DNA of 64,000 nucleotides, taken from Toxorhynchites rutilus septentrionalis. Lineage: Eukaryota > Arthropoda > Insecta > Diptera > Culicidae. Positions 12,401-23,079 of the stretch are shown here, one piece after another. The notes under the pieces are model-generated. The model ran no database searches and was not told the origin of the DNA. It was given only the letters and a program-made list of their open reading frames with translations. Positions within the stretch are counted from its first letter, which is position 1; each line of letters opens with the position of its first letter. Made by a program: the position numbers and the translations under genes. The DNA lies in contig NC_073745.1 in assembly GCF_029784135.1 (NCBI RefSeq), positions 41,992,420 through 42,056,419 of the forward strand, given 5' to 3'.

Positions 12401-12966
12401 AGTACACTTTTTTTATTTACAAAAAAAACTTTGATTTGCAATATCTAAAACACGTATTTGTTATTTTTTTCATATGTAATAGAAATGTAGTAAATTTTAA
12501 AAATAAGGCTAAGGTGTTAAAACTATTTTCAACGAACTTTGTGGAACATCGAAATGGCGTGGATTTGAGTTATTTTCTTGGGGGAAACTTTTTGTATGCG
12601 GTCCCTATCTACCACACAAAAAAAAATTTTTTTCAAATTGTGTACCGAACACGATTTTTTAAAGCTACTGGTGAAGTTTTATACGATTTTTTATGCGATT
12701 TATGCGCGAAAAAGGGTTTGCTTGAACAATATAACTCTTTCTAAGACACTATTTCAGTACGACTTATAGTTTTGAGATATAAAATTATCAGAGATTTCTC
12801 TTACTAAAATCGATATGCCCTTTTCAAAAGTTACACTTGACACAAAAAATTCCCAATTGCTGTGGAAAACTCATATTCCTTCCAACCCAAACGGAATACA
12901 AACTTTTATTCGAATCAAAAATACTCATGTTTTGTCATTTGTCGATTTCATTGGGTATTGCTCTAT
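9407..12966. repeat. cluster of nested, head-to-head foldback repeats
   Basis: The left boundary word AGAGCAATTCCAAATGAT (9,407) reappears in inverted form at the right boundary (ATTGGGTATTGCTCTA, about 12,948). Between them two modules recur several times on both strands. Module A (CCAACCCAAACGGAATACA and its flanks) is at about 9,430-9,540, 10,960-11,060, 11,740-11,830, 11,930-12,020 and 12,840-12,930. Module B (ATGGCTGCATTTAGAAGG plus CATCAGGATT) is at about 9,770-9,970, 10,270-10,490, 10,570-10,780 and 11,280-11,500. At 11,860-11,905 two copies meet head to head across TGCTGTATAGTGCA. No coding capacity is present. This is best read as successive insertions of one foldback family into itself. 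Confidence 0.7.
12074..12288 (-). mobile_element. tRNA-derived SINE, Feilai-like
   Basis: On the minus strand the 5' end reads GTGGCCGAGTGGTTAGCGTC, a tRNA-type pol III A box (TGGCCGAGTGG). The body ends in a GTTGAGACGGC-like tail. The insert is bracketed by near-identical direct repeats, TATTTGATAACTTT at about 12,060 and TATTTGATAATTTA at about 12,287, which look like the target-site duplication. The length (about 215 bp), A box and tail fit the Feilai SINE family of Aedes as I remember it. It is inserted into the foldback cluster, so it is younger than that repeat copy. Confidence 0.75.
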
Positions 12967-14337
12967 ATCCGGGGTGGCCAAACGGTAGTCCGCGGTCTAC
13001 CGGTCGCCCGCGTAGGTTTTCGTAGGATAATGTAACCTCCAAACGCAATGGATTGGACACCCCTTCACCTTATGCCGTGATCATTATATAAGGTGTTTAT
13101 GCTAACCTTAATAAAACATAATAGTTGTAAGAGTAGATATTTCTTCATAATTTTTTCCGTTCTAATATTTTATTTCAATTTGCTAGTTATTTTATATAGA
13201 CACATCCAGTTTCTCAACCATAACTTGAAATAAAGCAAAAAAATTATAACTAGGAATAATTTCAACGATGTTTTCTCCAGGCATATCATTTATTAAATGA
13301 CCAATTCAAAATGCTGGAAACATCTGGCATAAAGTTTCGAAAATAAAAAAAAACTATATTTTTGGAGAAAACTTCGCCTTTGAAATCTGCGAATGCGAAA
13401 TTTTAATGTAGTATAGTTATTTTTATGAGTAATGTGAATTAATTTTGTATATTTCTTTCGAAAAATAAAGTTATAAATAGAACAACAGTGATAAATGAGA
13501 AACTAGAAAATTCTAAAATTAAATATTGGGTCGTATCATACACTCGACAAGCAATTGAGAGGATAGAGTACGAGGTCAAAAATGTTAAGTGATTGTTGAC
13601 ATGATGTAACTTCGTGAAAAATCAACGCATATAGATGGATGAAAGCTCCATCTTTGAGGTGGTAGAATATTTTATGTACATATTTTTATCTATGTAGGTG
13701 AAGCGGACAACAAATCGGGAAGATATAAAAAATCGATTTGTTTTCGTTTCTTTCAAAGATTTTGTTAGCAAATCGAATGGCAGTTTTTAACACTCCAATA
13801 AATTCTGTACAAGGGTTATTTTTTACTTTGTCGAAAAAAAACCATTTGAATTTTTCGAATCGATTTCAAAAAAGTGCCACAAACAGTTTTTTTGTAGTGT
13901 TTTAGGCAATCAACTTAAATTTTGGAAATATTGCAGTAAGTTCGAATGTTTGCAGGCAATGGTTTAGCATAATGTATCCTATAAACCTCTGTGAATAGTT
14001 CATATTGATACGCTCAGCCGATTTTTAAAAGCTTGGATTAAATTAGATGAGGACTTCATCGCAAATTATACCAGAAATACAGAACGAACGGCTTTCACCC
14101 AGAATGTACGATTCGTTACTTTCGTTCGAGATCTTTTGTTTTTTTCTGTTTTTCCAAAGATTTTGTGGATCAACACAATTTTTTGCTAACCAACTGAATA
14201 GAAAATCCTATTAATCTTATCAACTAGCTATCACTTGGTTTCTAGAAAGTTCCTGTAAGAACTTCCAATACAGAGTTATTTCTGTTTGAATAAAAAAAAT
14301 ACCCTGTCGTCATTGACGATGAATAATAAATCAATCG

Positions 14338-14498
14338 AATTGAATTGAATAGTCGATCCTATCCTTATAACTATCACACAGAGCAAATTTTTGTATATTG
14401 TAAATCGATAGAATGCTATCAATTCTATCGATTTACAATATACAAAAATTTGCTCTGTGTGATAGTTATAAGGATAGGATCGACTATTCAATTCAATT
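14338..14498. repeat. perfect palindrome, 77-bp arms, 7-nt loop
   Basis: The arms 14,338-14,414 and 14,422-14,498 are exact reverse complements over all 77 positions, separated by GCTATCA. The outer ends read AATTGAATTGAATAG and its complement. The match stops abruptly on both sides. Any transcript would fold into one long uninterrupted hairpin. There is no coding function. It could be a very recent snap-back duplication, a small palindromic element or an assembly artefact. Confidence 0.9.
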
Positions 14499-14692
14499 TA
14501 CATAACAGGGGTCAATATTTCCATAAATATTCCTCTTATACCTCTAGGTAATTGCAGTATATAAACCATTTTGGGTGTATTTTTATTTCATTAAAAATGT
14601 ATTATATCTAGTAATCGATAATTATTTTTATTTTATAGAAACATTCCTTATTGAATATTCATTAGTATGACCTATGTTTTTCCATTATTTGA

Positions 14693-14906
14693 CCCTCCTA
14701 TACTCGAGCATCAATTGTTTCGAGGAGGCTGAAAAAAATTACTATTAAAACTGAATGAAGTAGAAGAAAAAAATATTTTTTTAAGTTTTTTCATTCAATT
14801 ATATCTTTTTTTCTACTTTAAATAAATACCAATAATGCATAAAAATACACAATAGCAATAATACAAAAACACGCACAGTCTATGACACCGTGCGCGAGTA
14901 TAGGAG
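14693..14906. mobile_element. MITE with CTCCTATACTCG ends, possibly piggyBac-type
   Basis: The left end reads CCCTCCTATACTCGAGC and the right end reads GCGCGAGTATAGGAG, its inverted form. The flanks are TTGA and TTAT, each one change from TTAA. A second copy with the same ends lies at 59,838-60,047 and has an intact TTAA on its left side. TTAA targets suggest a piggyBac-type source, which is inference. Confidence 0.55.
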
Positions 14907-15073
14907 TTATGATTTTGTGCGCGAGTACAGGAAGGTTAAAACTTTCTTTTATCGTCTAGTACTACATTCGATTTCTGATGGTTTTTTAACACAGTCAACG
15001 TTGGTAGACCTCAGCCTAACATTTGGGCAATTAGTCGCCCGCAATGCCCAAAAGTTTGGCCACCCCTGCTCTA

Positions 15074-16371
15074 AAGGGTGTGTCACATCAAATTGCATCA
15101 CGGAAAAAACGCTGTAGAAATTTAATTTTTAGGAATTATATCTTCAGCTTTCGCTTATAATCAGATAAGAGTGTATAGATCACGTTGGCCATGCTTCACT
15201 GTCAATTTTTCGTAAATTTGGAAAAATGTCGTCGAACGAAAAAGAGCGTCGTGAATTAATCCTGTGCACTCATTTCGAGAATCCGGAGTTGTCACATCGG
15301 GACATCGGTAAGATGCTGGGAATCGTCCAATCCACGGTCAGCAGAGTACTAAAACGATACTTCGAGAACCTAACCATCGACCGGAAGGTGAAGAACGGCA
15401 AAAATGGATGCTCCGTCAGTGAAAAAGATCACAAGCGCGTAGTTAAGCAGTTTAGACGTGATCCGAGAAGTTCGGTCCGGGATGTCGCCAATAAGCTGAA
15501 TTTGGCAAGTGCATTCGTCCAGCGGACCAAGCAGCGGGAGGGCCTGCGTACATACAAGGTTCAGAAGGCTCCTAACCGCGACGAAAGGCAAAACATGGTG
15601 AGGAAGACGCGAGCCCGGAAGCTGTACACCGAAATGCTGACGAAGCCGCATTGCCTGGTAATGGACGACGAAACCTACGTCAAAGCGGACTTTCGTCAGC
15701 TGCCGGGCCTGTTGTTCTTCTCCGCAGAGGACAAATTCAGCGTTCCGGAGGAGATTCGCAAGCAGAAACTATCCAAGTTTGCCAAAAAGTTCATGGTGTG
15801 GCAAGCGATCTGCTCTTGCGGAAAGCGGAGCGCCCCCTTCGTGATGACCGGCACGGTAAACGGGCAGGTTTACCTTAAGGAGTGCCTACAGAAGCGCTTA
15901 CTACCACTATTGAAACAGCACGAGGGCCCGACCATCTTCTGGCCGGATCTCGCTTCGTGCCACTATTCAAAGGACGTGTTGGAGTGGTACTAAGCCAACG
16001 GGGTCACGTTCGTGCCGAAGGAAATGAACCCGCCCAACGCGCCGGAGCTTCGCCCAATAGAGAAATATTGGGCGATTATGAAGCAGGCCCTCCGGAAGAA
16101 CCCAAAAGTTGTCAAATCGGAGGCGGACTTCAAGAGAAAATGGATTTCTGTTCAAAAAAAACTACAACCTGACGTTGTACAGAACCTTATGGACGGGGTA
16201 AAGAGGAAGGTGCGAGCATACGGGCTTGGGCTCGAAGTATGAATAAAAAGAAAATGCCAAAAGTTGTTTAATAGTTTTTATTTTACTGTCTAAAATTTTC
16301 AAAAGGATCGGTCTACTGGGCGAATTTCTACAGCGTTTTTTCCGTGATGCGATTTGATGTGACACACCCTT
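15074..16371 (+). mobile_element. ITmD37E-type (DD37E) Tc1/mariner transposon, nearly complete
   Basis: The element has 49-bp terminal inverted repeats beginning AAGGGTGTGTCACATCAAAT, with one mismatch between ends (T versus C at position 21). It is flanked by the TA duplication typical of the IS630-Tc1-mariner superfamily. Its length of 1,298 bp is normal for an autonomous family member. It carries one transposase frame with a single stop codon. It is inserted at TA within the 8-bp duplication of the hAT element to its left, so it arrived after that hAT. An internally deleted relative sits at 60,289-61,048. Confidence 0.9.
15226..16242 (+). pseudogene. DD37E transposase with one in-frame stop
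   Basis: The enzyme would bind the element's inverted repeats and cut and paste it in the nucleus. The frame starts at ATG 15,226 and runs 338 codons, interrupted only by TAA at 15,991 (codon 256). Residues 1-110 form paired helix-turn-helix DNA-binding domains (for example SHRDIGKMLGIVQSTVSRVL at about 23-42). The catalytic triad is D148 (VMDDETYV), D241 (FWPDLASCHYS) and E279 (RPIEKYW). The second D and the E are separated by 37 residues, which defines the DD37E group. The stop falls between D241 and E279, so the truncated product lacks the third catalytic residue and should be inactive. Apart from that codon the frame is intact, implying a young copy. A single read error could also explain the stop. 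Confidence 0.9.
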
Positions 16372-17009
16372 TATATGGAGAAAGTATGCACTGTTAAAAA
16401 AAAGATTTTTATTTTATTGCGAAATTAAATCTTAAAACTAAATTTTCTCAAAAGTATGTGTTTTTGAATTTTCTTATTCTTTGATATGTTACAGCGGACA
16501 TTTTTTTCACCATGCGCCAATATGAAAAAAATGGACAAAAAAGCTACATATATATTGTGGATTTTTGAAAACTGTTGGAATGATTCTTATAAATGGTGGA
16601 TTTTATGAAAATATGCACGATTTACATTAAAAAAGGTGCACGGCAAAAATTTTGCTAATCGCTACGTTCCCGTGATACAGTGATTTTAAAATAAAATTTA
16701 CTGAAAATCACCAGTTTTTGGTCGCGTTCAGATGTGTTTTGAGTTTATTCAAAAAAGCAAATTTTTCCCTGAAAGTATTTTATTTCAAGTTTTTATACAA
16801 TGATAGAAAGTCGCATTTTATTACAGATTTTCTATTGTTTCATGATGCCTACAATTTTTTTTACTATCATCACAGTTTAAAAATTGCCTAACGTCTATTT
16901 TTATATTCTAACTGGAATAAATGAATGGTATTTTTGTGTTCTTTAAATAGTAATCGCTTTCGAATATTGTTCATTAAGCTGTTACTTGGTATTTTCATAC
17001 TCTGTTGTA
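16372..17009. other. AT-rich spacer
   Basis: No gene, RNA or recognisable element is visible between two Tc1-type insertions. The left part may be the continuation of the foldback repeat that the hAT element split. Confidence 0.35.
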
Positions 17010-17763
17010 CTGTCGTTCTACGCATAGTTGTCCCATGTTCCAAAAACAGCAACTGAGAAAAACGCAATCAAATTTTTCTCGCACATTTGTCTACCAAAAG
17101 CTCTAAGCATTTCAATTTAGCAATACATCGGGTTTTTTATAAGCACTATACTATTGTTTAATGAAATGTGATGAGATCCCCTCACTGAATCAATCATGCT
17201 TGATTACGGGTTCTGTAATGCGGGGGACTGTAATGCCTAGAATATCAACATGGGACACTTGAACTTGATGTTTTTTTTTTATATACTGGGAACAAACAAT
17301 AATTCTTTTGTGTTTATTATGCAAGATTATGCATAGAAACATCGTTTTATGAAGAAATGAGTGATCTGCAACACCTTCGCAGAATATAAATCTCATTGTT
17401 ATAAGGTATTCGCTAACAAGGTATACACGTGTTCGGGTAAACTTTTTGTTATTTGTTTGAAAATTAGTTCGTTCTTCCAAACCAGAAATGTGTGCATTAG
17501 CCCTGCTGAAAATGTGACATGAAATTTTTGTATTTGAACCGATTTATTCGATACGGATCTACGAAAAATATATATTGGGACAGTTATGAATAGAATATCA
17601 ACATGGGACAATTGAGCTTGATGTTGTTGGGAACTGGGAAGCTGGGAACAAACTATATGTTTTTTGTGTTTCTCCGTAAGATTATGCATAAAAACAACGT
17701 TTTATGAAGAAAAGCGAAAATCGTCAAAAAGTAACATGGGACAACTATGCGTAGAACGGCAGT
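17010..17763. mobile_element. Tc1-type MITE, copy 1
   Basis: The ends are inverted repeats of about 30 bp containing GTTCTACGCATAGTTGTCCC, flanked by TA on both sides (17,008-17,009 and 17,764-17,765). TA targets and the 754-bp length suit a non-autonomous Tc1/mariner or pogo relative. Inside, the block CTAGAATATCAACATGGGAC (17,237) recurs in modified form at about 17,590, an internal duplication. No frame looks like transposase. A second copy, in reverse orientation and split by a LOA fragment, lies at about 40,610-41,617. Confidence 0.75.
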
Positions 17764-18960
17764 GTAGTTGAATAGGAAAAGAAAATTTGGGTTAGCTGCT
17801 TCTCCTTTTTTTTGATTTTTGAATTTTTGATGGGATGTTTACATTCTTTAGCTAGACTAGCCGTTGTAGCCATGCGTTTTATTGTTCCTCCTAAGGCATC
17901 GCAGGGTCCTTCGCCATGCGATGTTGCAAAAAATGCATTTCAACATCTATATCATAGTTATTCTTGAATTGGCAAAGACTGGAGAAGTTCTTTCTATTTT
18001 TATATTGTGACGCAGCTCCATCGGACACGAAATATTTTTTATTCAAATTCAAGTTTTTTTTCTTGACGTATAAAATCAATCATGTATGAGATAAATATGT
18101 TAACGGATATAGAATCATGATGCAAATCTTTGGAAACTACTATTTAAACTTAAATGATTGAGCATGCCTTTTTTCTTGAAATAAATTTCAAATGGATGAA
18201 TAGTTGCTTGCTGCCCAATTCCAGTGTTGACTTTCAACTTTATCCTGTAGTACAAAAGTGTAATTTTCTGAAAAACCACATATGACAACAATTTCTCCTA
18301 CCCGCAAGGTTTTTTATATTTCAAAAAGGAGACTGCTTTCTTTTAATGAAATCATGTGGTATCAATTTTCCTAACTTTTGAATGAAAAAGGAAACAAACT
18401 CCTACTTCTGTTTTGTGAAAGTTTCTATATCAAATCTGTGACCTATTGTTCAAAAATAATTTCATCAACATATTTTCCATCCATTTCTTTTAGTAAACTT
18501 TTTTCTAAGGAGATTGCATCAATTCAATTTTCATATCGGCGTAAAAACAATCTACTGCTGCATTTTCACGAGTCAAACTATTTGAAAACACCTTTAGTTC
18601 ATGATGTAAGCCGTATTCTGTGGGTTATGATATTCAAATTTTCGTGAATGGTACATACACTTACGTTCTGATTTCCCGAGCTAGTTAAAGGTTTACACTT
18701 TTTAGGCCGGAGTTGAGCAAAGGATGAAATCCGATTCCAGTGTTCAATTCCTTGAATCAGTTGTACGCCTCGCGCAATATGGTAGACATAAGCTTTTTTT
18801 TGAACGGATTGGCGTTTTTCTGTTCTTCCTAATTGTTACACAATCACGCTGACCAGGGTATTTTCAACCAGTGCACTGGCTACCCTTGGACCAAAAGTAG
18901 AATGCACGTCGCTTTCAATCAGTAATCTTTTTGCTTCCATTACCGTGTATAAAGTTATAT
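17764..18960. other. unassigned AT-rich sequence
   Basis: No gene or known element is supported. Open frames such as 17,891-18,079 (minus) and 18,378-18,647 (plus) are rich in F, K, N and S and look like chance translations of AT-rich DNA. Confidence 0.35.
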
Positions 18961-19975
18961 TAAACTAGCTGACCCGGCAACCTTCTTCCCGCCCAAAATT
19001 TGTTTTTTGTTATCAATATCTTCAAACATTCACGTTTTCTTACTAAGCGCAAGTTCATGAGTCCAATCGCAGAGCTGTTCATTCATTGATCTTCTAATCG
19101 ACCCCATTGAATTTATCTTTTATTATAAAATTCCTAGTACTTCTATCAAAACTCATCATTATAATATCAGATTATTTTCAGACACAATTCTCGTTCAAGA
19201 TTTTTCAACCACTTGCAAATAACATATTTCTCCGTTACATGGAATAAATGTTTGATACAGAAAACATGATAGAATAAAGATAGACCCCTCCCCTCTTCTC
19301 CCCTTAGAAAGGAGGGAGGAGTGTCTATGCACCATAGAAACTTTTCGTGCCCCCTAAAGTCTTCACATGCCAAATTTGGCTCCATTTGCTTGATTAGTTT
19401 TCGAGTTATGCAAAAATTTGTTTATCATTGGTATCACAGCTCACCCTATAAGAGGGGGAGGAGTATTGGACTACCAAAGAAACATTTATTGCATCCTAAA
19501 ACCTCCATATGCCAAATTTAATAAATGCAGAAATTTGTGTTTCATTTGTATGGCAGCCCCCCCTTAGAGAGGGTGGTGGAGTTACTAACTACCGTGAAAA
19601 CATTTATTGCACCCTAAAACCTCCATATACCTAATTTAGTTTCGTTTTCTTGATTAATTCTCGAGTAATGCAGAAATTTGTCTTTCATTTGTATGGCAGC
19701 CCCTCCTCTAGAGAGGGGGGTGAAGTGTCTAACCACCGTAAAAACATTTATTGCACCCTAAAACCTCCACATGCCAAATCTGGTTTCATTTGCTTGATTA
19801 ATTCTCGAGTAACGCAGAGAGGGGGAGGGGTCTCAAACTATCATGAAAACCTTCCCCGGCCTTAAAACCCCTACATACCAATTTTCATGTCGACCGGTTC
19901 AGTAGTTTCCGAGTCTATAAGAATCAGACAGACAGACAGGCAGACAGACAGAAATCCATTTATGTATATATAGAT
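18961..19975 (+). repeat. GCTGACCCGGCAA repeat with a 130-bp tandem array, forward copy
   Basis: The unit starts at TAGCTGACCCGGCAA and ends after a CAGA microsatellite and TATATATAGATG. In the middle, a monomer of about 125-135 bp is repeated about five times. Each has a G-rich AGAGAGGGGG-like block, AAACATTTATTGCACCCTAA, a CCTCCATATGCCAAAT block and CTCGAGTAATGCAGAAATTT. G-rich blocks are near 19,310, 19,450, 19,570, 19,705 and 19,820. A related copy in the opposite orientation lies at about 36,050-37,410. Related GCTGACCCGGCAA repeats are common in insects, but I cannot name the class with certainty. Confidence 0.75.
19926..19954. repeat. CAGA microsatellite
   Basis: Six or seven CAGA units with one interruption sit near the 3' end of the GCTGACCCGG repeat, where insect copies of this type often carry a simple-sequence tail. 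Confidence 0.85.
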
Positions 19976-20624
19976 GTTGTTTTTATTTTCTCGCCTGTCC
20001 ATGACAGTCAAGAGTTGAAATTGCTCAGCCCTTTTAGTCCCTTCTCTTGTAAACATTTCTTTGAGCTGCTCAATTATTTCATACAATTCGCTGTTTCTAT
20101 TTTCATCAAATTTATCTTCCGTATTTAGAGTAAAGGTGTATTTTCTAATGCTGTTGACTATCTCGTGATATTTCTTCATGACATAGTAAGCAGAACTAAT
20201 TTTTGTCTTATCGATTGGCGCTACGAGTATACTTGAGATTGATTCTTTGAAAATATCAATATTAACTATTTGAATGTATTCAGGATGCTTCTACACCCAA
20301 AGTTAATTTTTAGCATATGTTCTGGCATCCCGATTTATTACATTAAATGAGCTGAAAGATAACATAAAATGTTCTACTCCCCAATACATGTATATCATTA
20401 TTATAATATATATGTTAGAGCCAACATGAGGGAGCGAAACAAGAGACACATTTTAATGAAATCATATGAAAGCTTTTCGTATAGTTTGCCAAATACACGG
20501 CCCAGACAGAAAAAGATATATTCTCGTTCATGTTCTTCTTTATCGTATTAGAAAACACCTTCCAACTTTATTTTATGATGAGGTGTAATATTATCACGCT
20601 CCTTTATAATAGCGCTGGCATCTA

Positions 20625-21512
20625 CAGGGTGGGCCATTTAAAGTGGAAGCATCTGGCAACCCCATAACTTTTGACAGAGATGTCAGATTAACAAATGTCA
20701 TACCGCGTTGGAAACGTCATTTCAGTACAATTTTAATGGAACAATACACACCTAAACAACGCGCTGAAGTTGTTCAGCTGTACATTCAAAATAACTTCTC
20801 AATTGTGTTAACTAAACGTGCGTGGAAAAATAAAAATAAAGTTAAAACATCCCCTGGAGACAACACTATACGTCGATTATATGCCAAATTTATATCGTCT
20901 GGTAGTGTTGGTAACGCCAGTCATCTGTCCAGACAACGACCAAGACGTTTCGACGAGAATATTGATGCCGTTCGAGCCAGTGTTGCAGAGACTCCATCGA
21001 CATCAGGACGCCATCGTTCGCAAGAGTTAGGCATCTTTTTATTGCCATTTGTTCGTGAAAATGAATTGGACAATTACTGGTTCCAACAGGACGGCGCTAC
21101 ATGCCATACAGCGGCTGCCACGACCAAATTATTGCGCGAAATGTTCCCCGGAAGATTAATATCGAAAAACGGCGATTATGACTGGCCACCGAGATCACCT
21201 GATTTGACGCCTCCTGACTTTTTTTTATGGGGATATTTAAAATCCAAGGTATACACTGGTAAACCAAGGACCCTGGCTGCGCTGAAAGACAATATCCGAC
21301 AAGAAATTGCTGCCATATCGGCCGAAACATTGGGCAAAGTGATGGAAAATGCCGAAAAAAGGACACATTTTGCGGTCAAGGCCAGAGGCGGTCATTTACG
21401 AGATATCATAATCAAAAAGTAGTTAGAACAAATCTCCTTGGACCAAAATAAATAAATTTAAAAAAAAAATTAAAATTTTAAGCTTTTTAATAGCTTTTTA
21501 ATATTTTTTTAT
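20625..21512 (+). mobile_element. rosa-like (DD41D) mariner element, internally deleted
   Basis: The left end, CAGGGTGGGCCATTTAAAGT, follows a TA. The expected inverted right end is not visible. The sequence passes through an AT-rich run and returns to the surrounding repeat at about 21,513. The coding part keeps the start and end of the transposase but lacks its middle. It is therefore a deletion derivative that also lost its right end. Confidence 0.75.
20736..21422 (+). pseudogene. DD41D transposase with internal deletion
   Basis: Translation from ATG 20,736 gives MEQYTPKQRAEVVQLYIQNN and a helix-turn-helix region, then RHRSQELGI. It then jumps straight to FLLPFVRENELDNYWFQQDG. The deleted part normally holds the rest of the DNA-binding domain and the first catalytic aspartate (in a SDEAHF-type motif). 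Remaining catalytic residues are the D of WFQQDGATCH and the D of SPDLTPPDFF. Counting between them gives 41 residues, the spacing of the rosa-like DD41D group. The reading frame stays open across the deletion (229 codons), so it could be translated, but the product could not catalyse transposition. Confidence 0.85.
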
Positions 21513-21610
21513 TTGCGCATTTGACTCTCATGCACAGGAAAAGGCATCTTTTCTGCCAAAGATGACATGTTTTCTGCCAACGCTAGTTTGGGTGTTTGCT
21601 CGTTAGCTAT

Positions 21611-23079
21611 CTATTACTTGCTTGTGTCTTTGCTGCATCAATATTGTTTTATATACCAACATGAAACAACTATTAGGTACGTTTCTGTCTGACCACAAAA
21701 ATATACCAACGCATATACTTGTAGAAAACATCAGGTATGTTTGTGTCGGGCAACTGGGGAATGTTACTCCTCTACTCATCAAGTTATTATTTTCGACCAG
21801 AACATATTTAATTATCTTAAATCGATCTAAATATATTTCACAAATTGATTGCATTTTATTCGTGATTTTATTATTTTATAAACTTATAATATGTTCCATC
21901 AGTTTTTTTTTTCATATAGTTCCACTTTGCAATAAGTACATTAAAGATTTTCTTGTCTTTCACTTATTTAATTAGGCTCAAATAGAAAAAGAATCAAAAG
22001 ATTAGTTTCTGAGAAAATTCTCCTCGAAAAATTAAAAAAATAATTGTGTTTGTGTTAGGCAAGTCCCAAAAATAACCTAAATCATTGCGGAAGACACCAA
22101 GTCAATTGGACCAACCGTTTCTGAGTGATATTTTTTTTTGTAATTTTCAAACAATCTTTGCTTAGGCAAACCGATGTTGCCAATTGTCATTTTTGGTCAT
22201 AAAGAATGTGTCTGCAAAATTTGAGCCACATCGAAATATACAAAAATAAAATTTATGAAAAAAATCGTCATTTGCGGTGGAACAGCTCATATGTCGATTA
22301 AAAGATTAAAAGAATATTGACCAATTTTGGAAACGATTCTGTTTCAATTTATTGTTTCAGGGTTACTTGCAAACGCCTAAAACCAGGTGAACCACAGAAA
22401 AAATATAACACTTGATTGGATTCTCCAGTCAGACGTTGCTCCCAAACACACATATTTTGGATGATTGAGAAATGATTTGTTATCCACATCTTCACTGCGT
22501 TCACTGCGAGAGATCTTCACCGGAAATAAATATCCATCAATCAACATTTATTACACTTCGAGCATCATGTGTCTTTAACACCCGCGTCAATGTTGAATAC
22601 CGCTGTGTTCGTTAATCAAATCTCAGCCTCTAACGGTGAACTTTTTGTGGAACACCAGTAACGCACAGAAATTTTGTTTTAGTACCTTTGTCATTGTGAG
22701 TTATTTGAAAAAAGATATAAAAAAGATTAGTGCAAATTGAGCGACGAAACTAGGCCAATCTCCTAATTTCCACAATTCGCACTCATTCTCGTGATTATCA
22801 TAGACCAGCAGAGCTCGTCACATTCAGTGGCTGTTACCTTTTTTTCATCCAAAACCTAATTGTCAATCGCCTCCAAACCTAGCCGAGGTTTTCATTACCA
22901 TATGAAAACAGAACGGCTCGTGTTGAATAATGGTTCATTCTCGTTTTCGCTTTTTTTAAAAGCTTATCGCTCTACGTCAGTTTCATCCGTGCAATGTTTG
23001 CAGACAATTTAGACAACAATGAGTGTGACGATGGCGGGCTGAGATTGTGCAGTCATTCCGGAGGAAAAAAAAAGTCACA
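21611..23079. other. unassigned sequence
   Basis: No gene is recognised. The plus frame at 21,622-21,975 is hydrophobic and AT-driven, lacks a start context and looks like chance. Confidence 0.35.

Larger units (their letters stand above)
12969..15068. mobile_element. non-autonomous or decayed hAT element
   Basis: The ends are inverted copies of a hAT-type terminus: CCGGGGTGGCCAAAC on the left and, read inward from the right end, CAGGGGTGGCCAAAC. The 8-bp duplication is CTCTATAT on the left (12,961-12,968). On the right, CTCTA is followed by an ITmD37E element and then TATGG. Removing that later insertion and one of its TA copies restores CTCTATAT. An 8-bp duplication with CAGGG-type ends is characteristic of hAT transposons. 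No transposase frame is left in its 2.1 kb. It contains a smaller MITE (14,693-14,906) and a perfect long palindrome (14,338-14,498). Confidence 0.8.
20368..21610 (+). repeat. dispersed repeat, copy 1, split by a DD41D transposon
   Basis: The part 20,380-20,622 matches 25,414-25,630 segment by segment: ATATATATGTTAGAGCCAAC-like wording, then ACACGGCCCAGAC, then GAAAACACCTTCCAAC, then ATGAGGTGTA. The part from about 21,513 matches 25,825-25,920 (GCATCTTTTCTGCCAAA, then GTTTTCTGC-AACAC-AGTTTGGGTGT). The DD41D element at 20,625 interrupts this copy. Confidence 0.6.

Noticed and set aside
14276..14551. Identical peptides on both strands
   Set aside because: They come from the perfect palindrome and are not genes.
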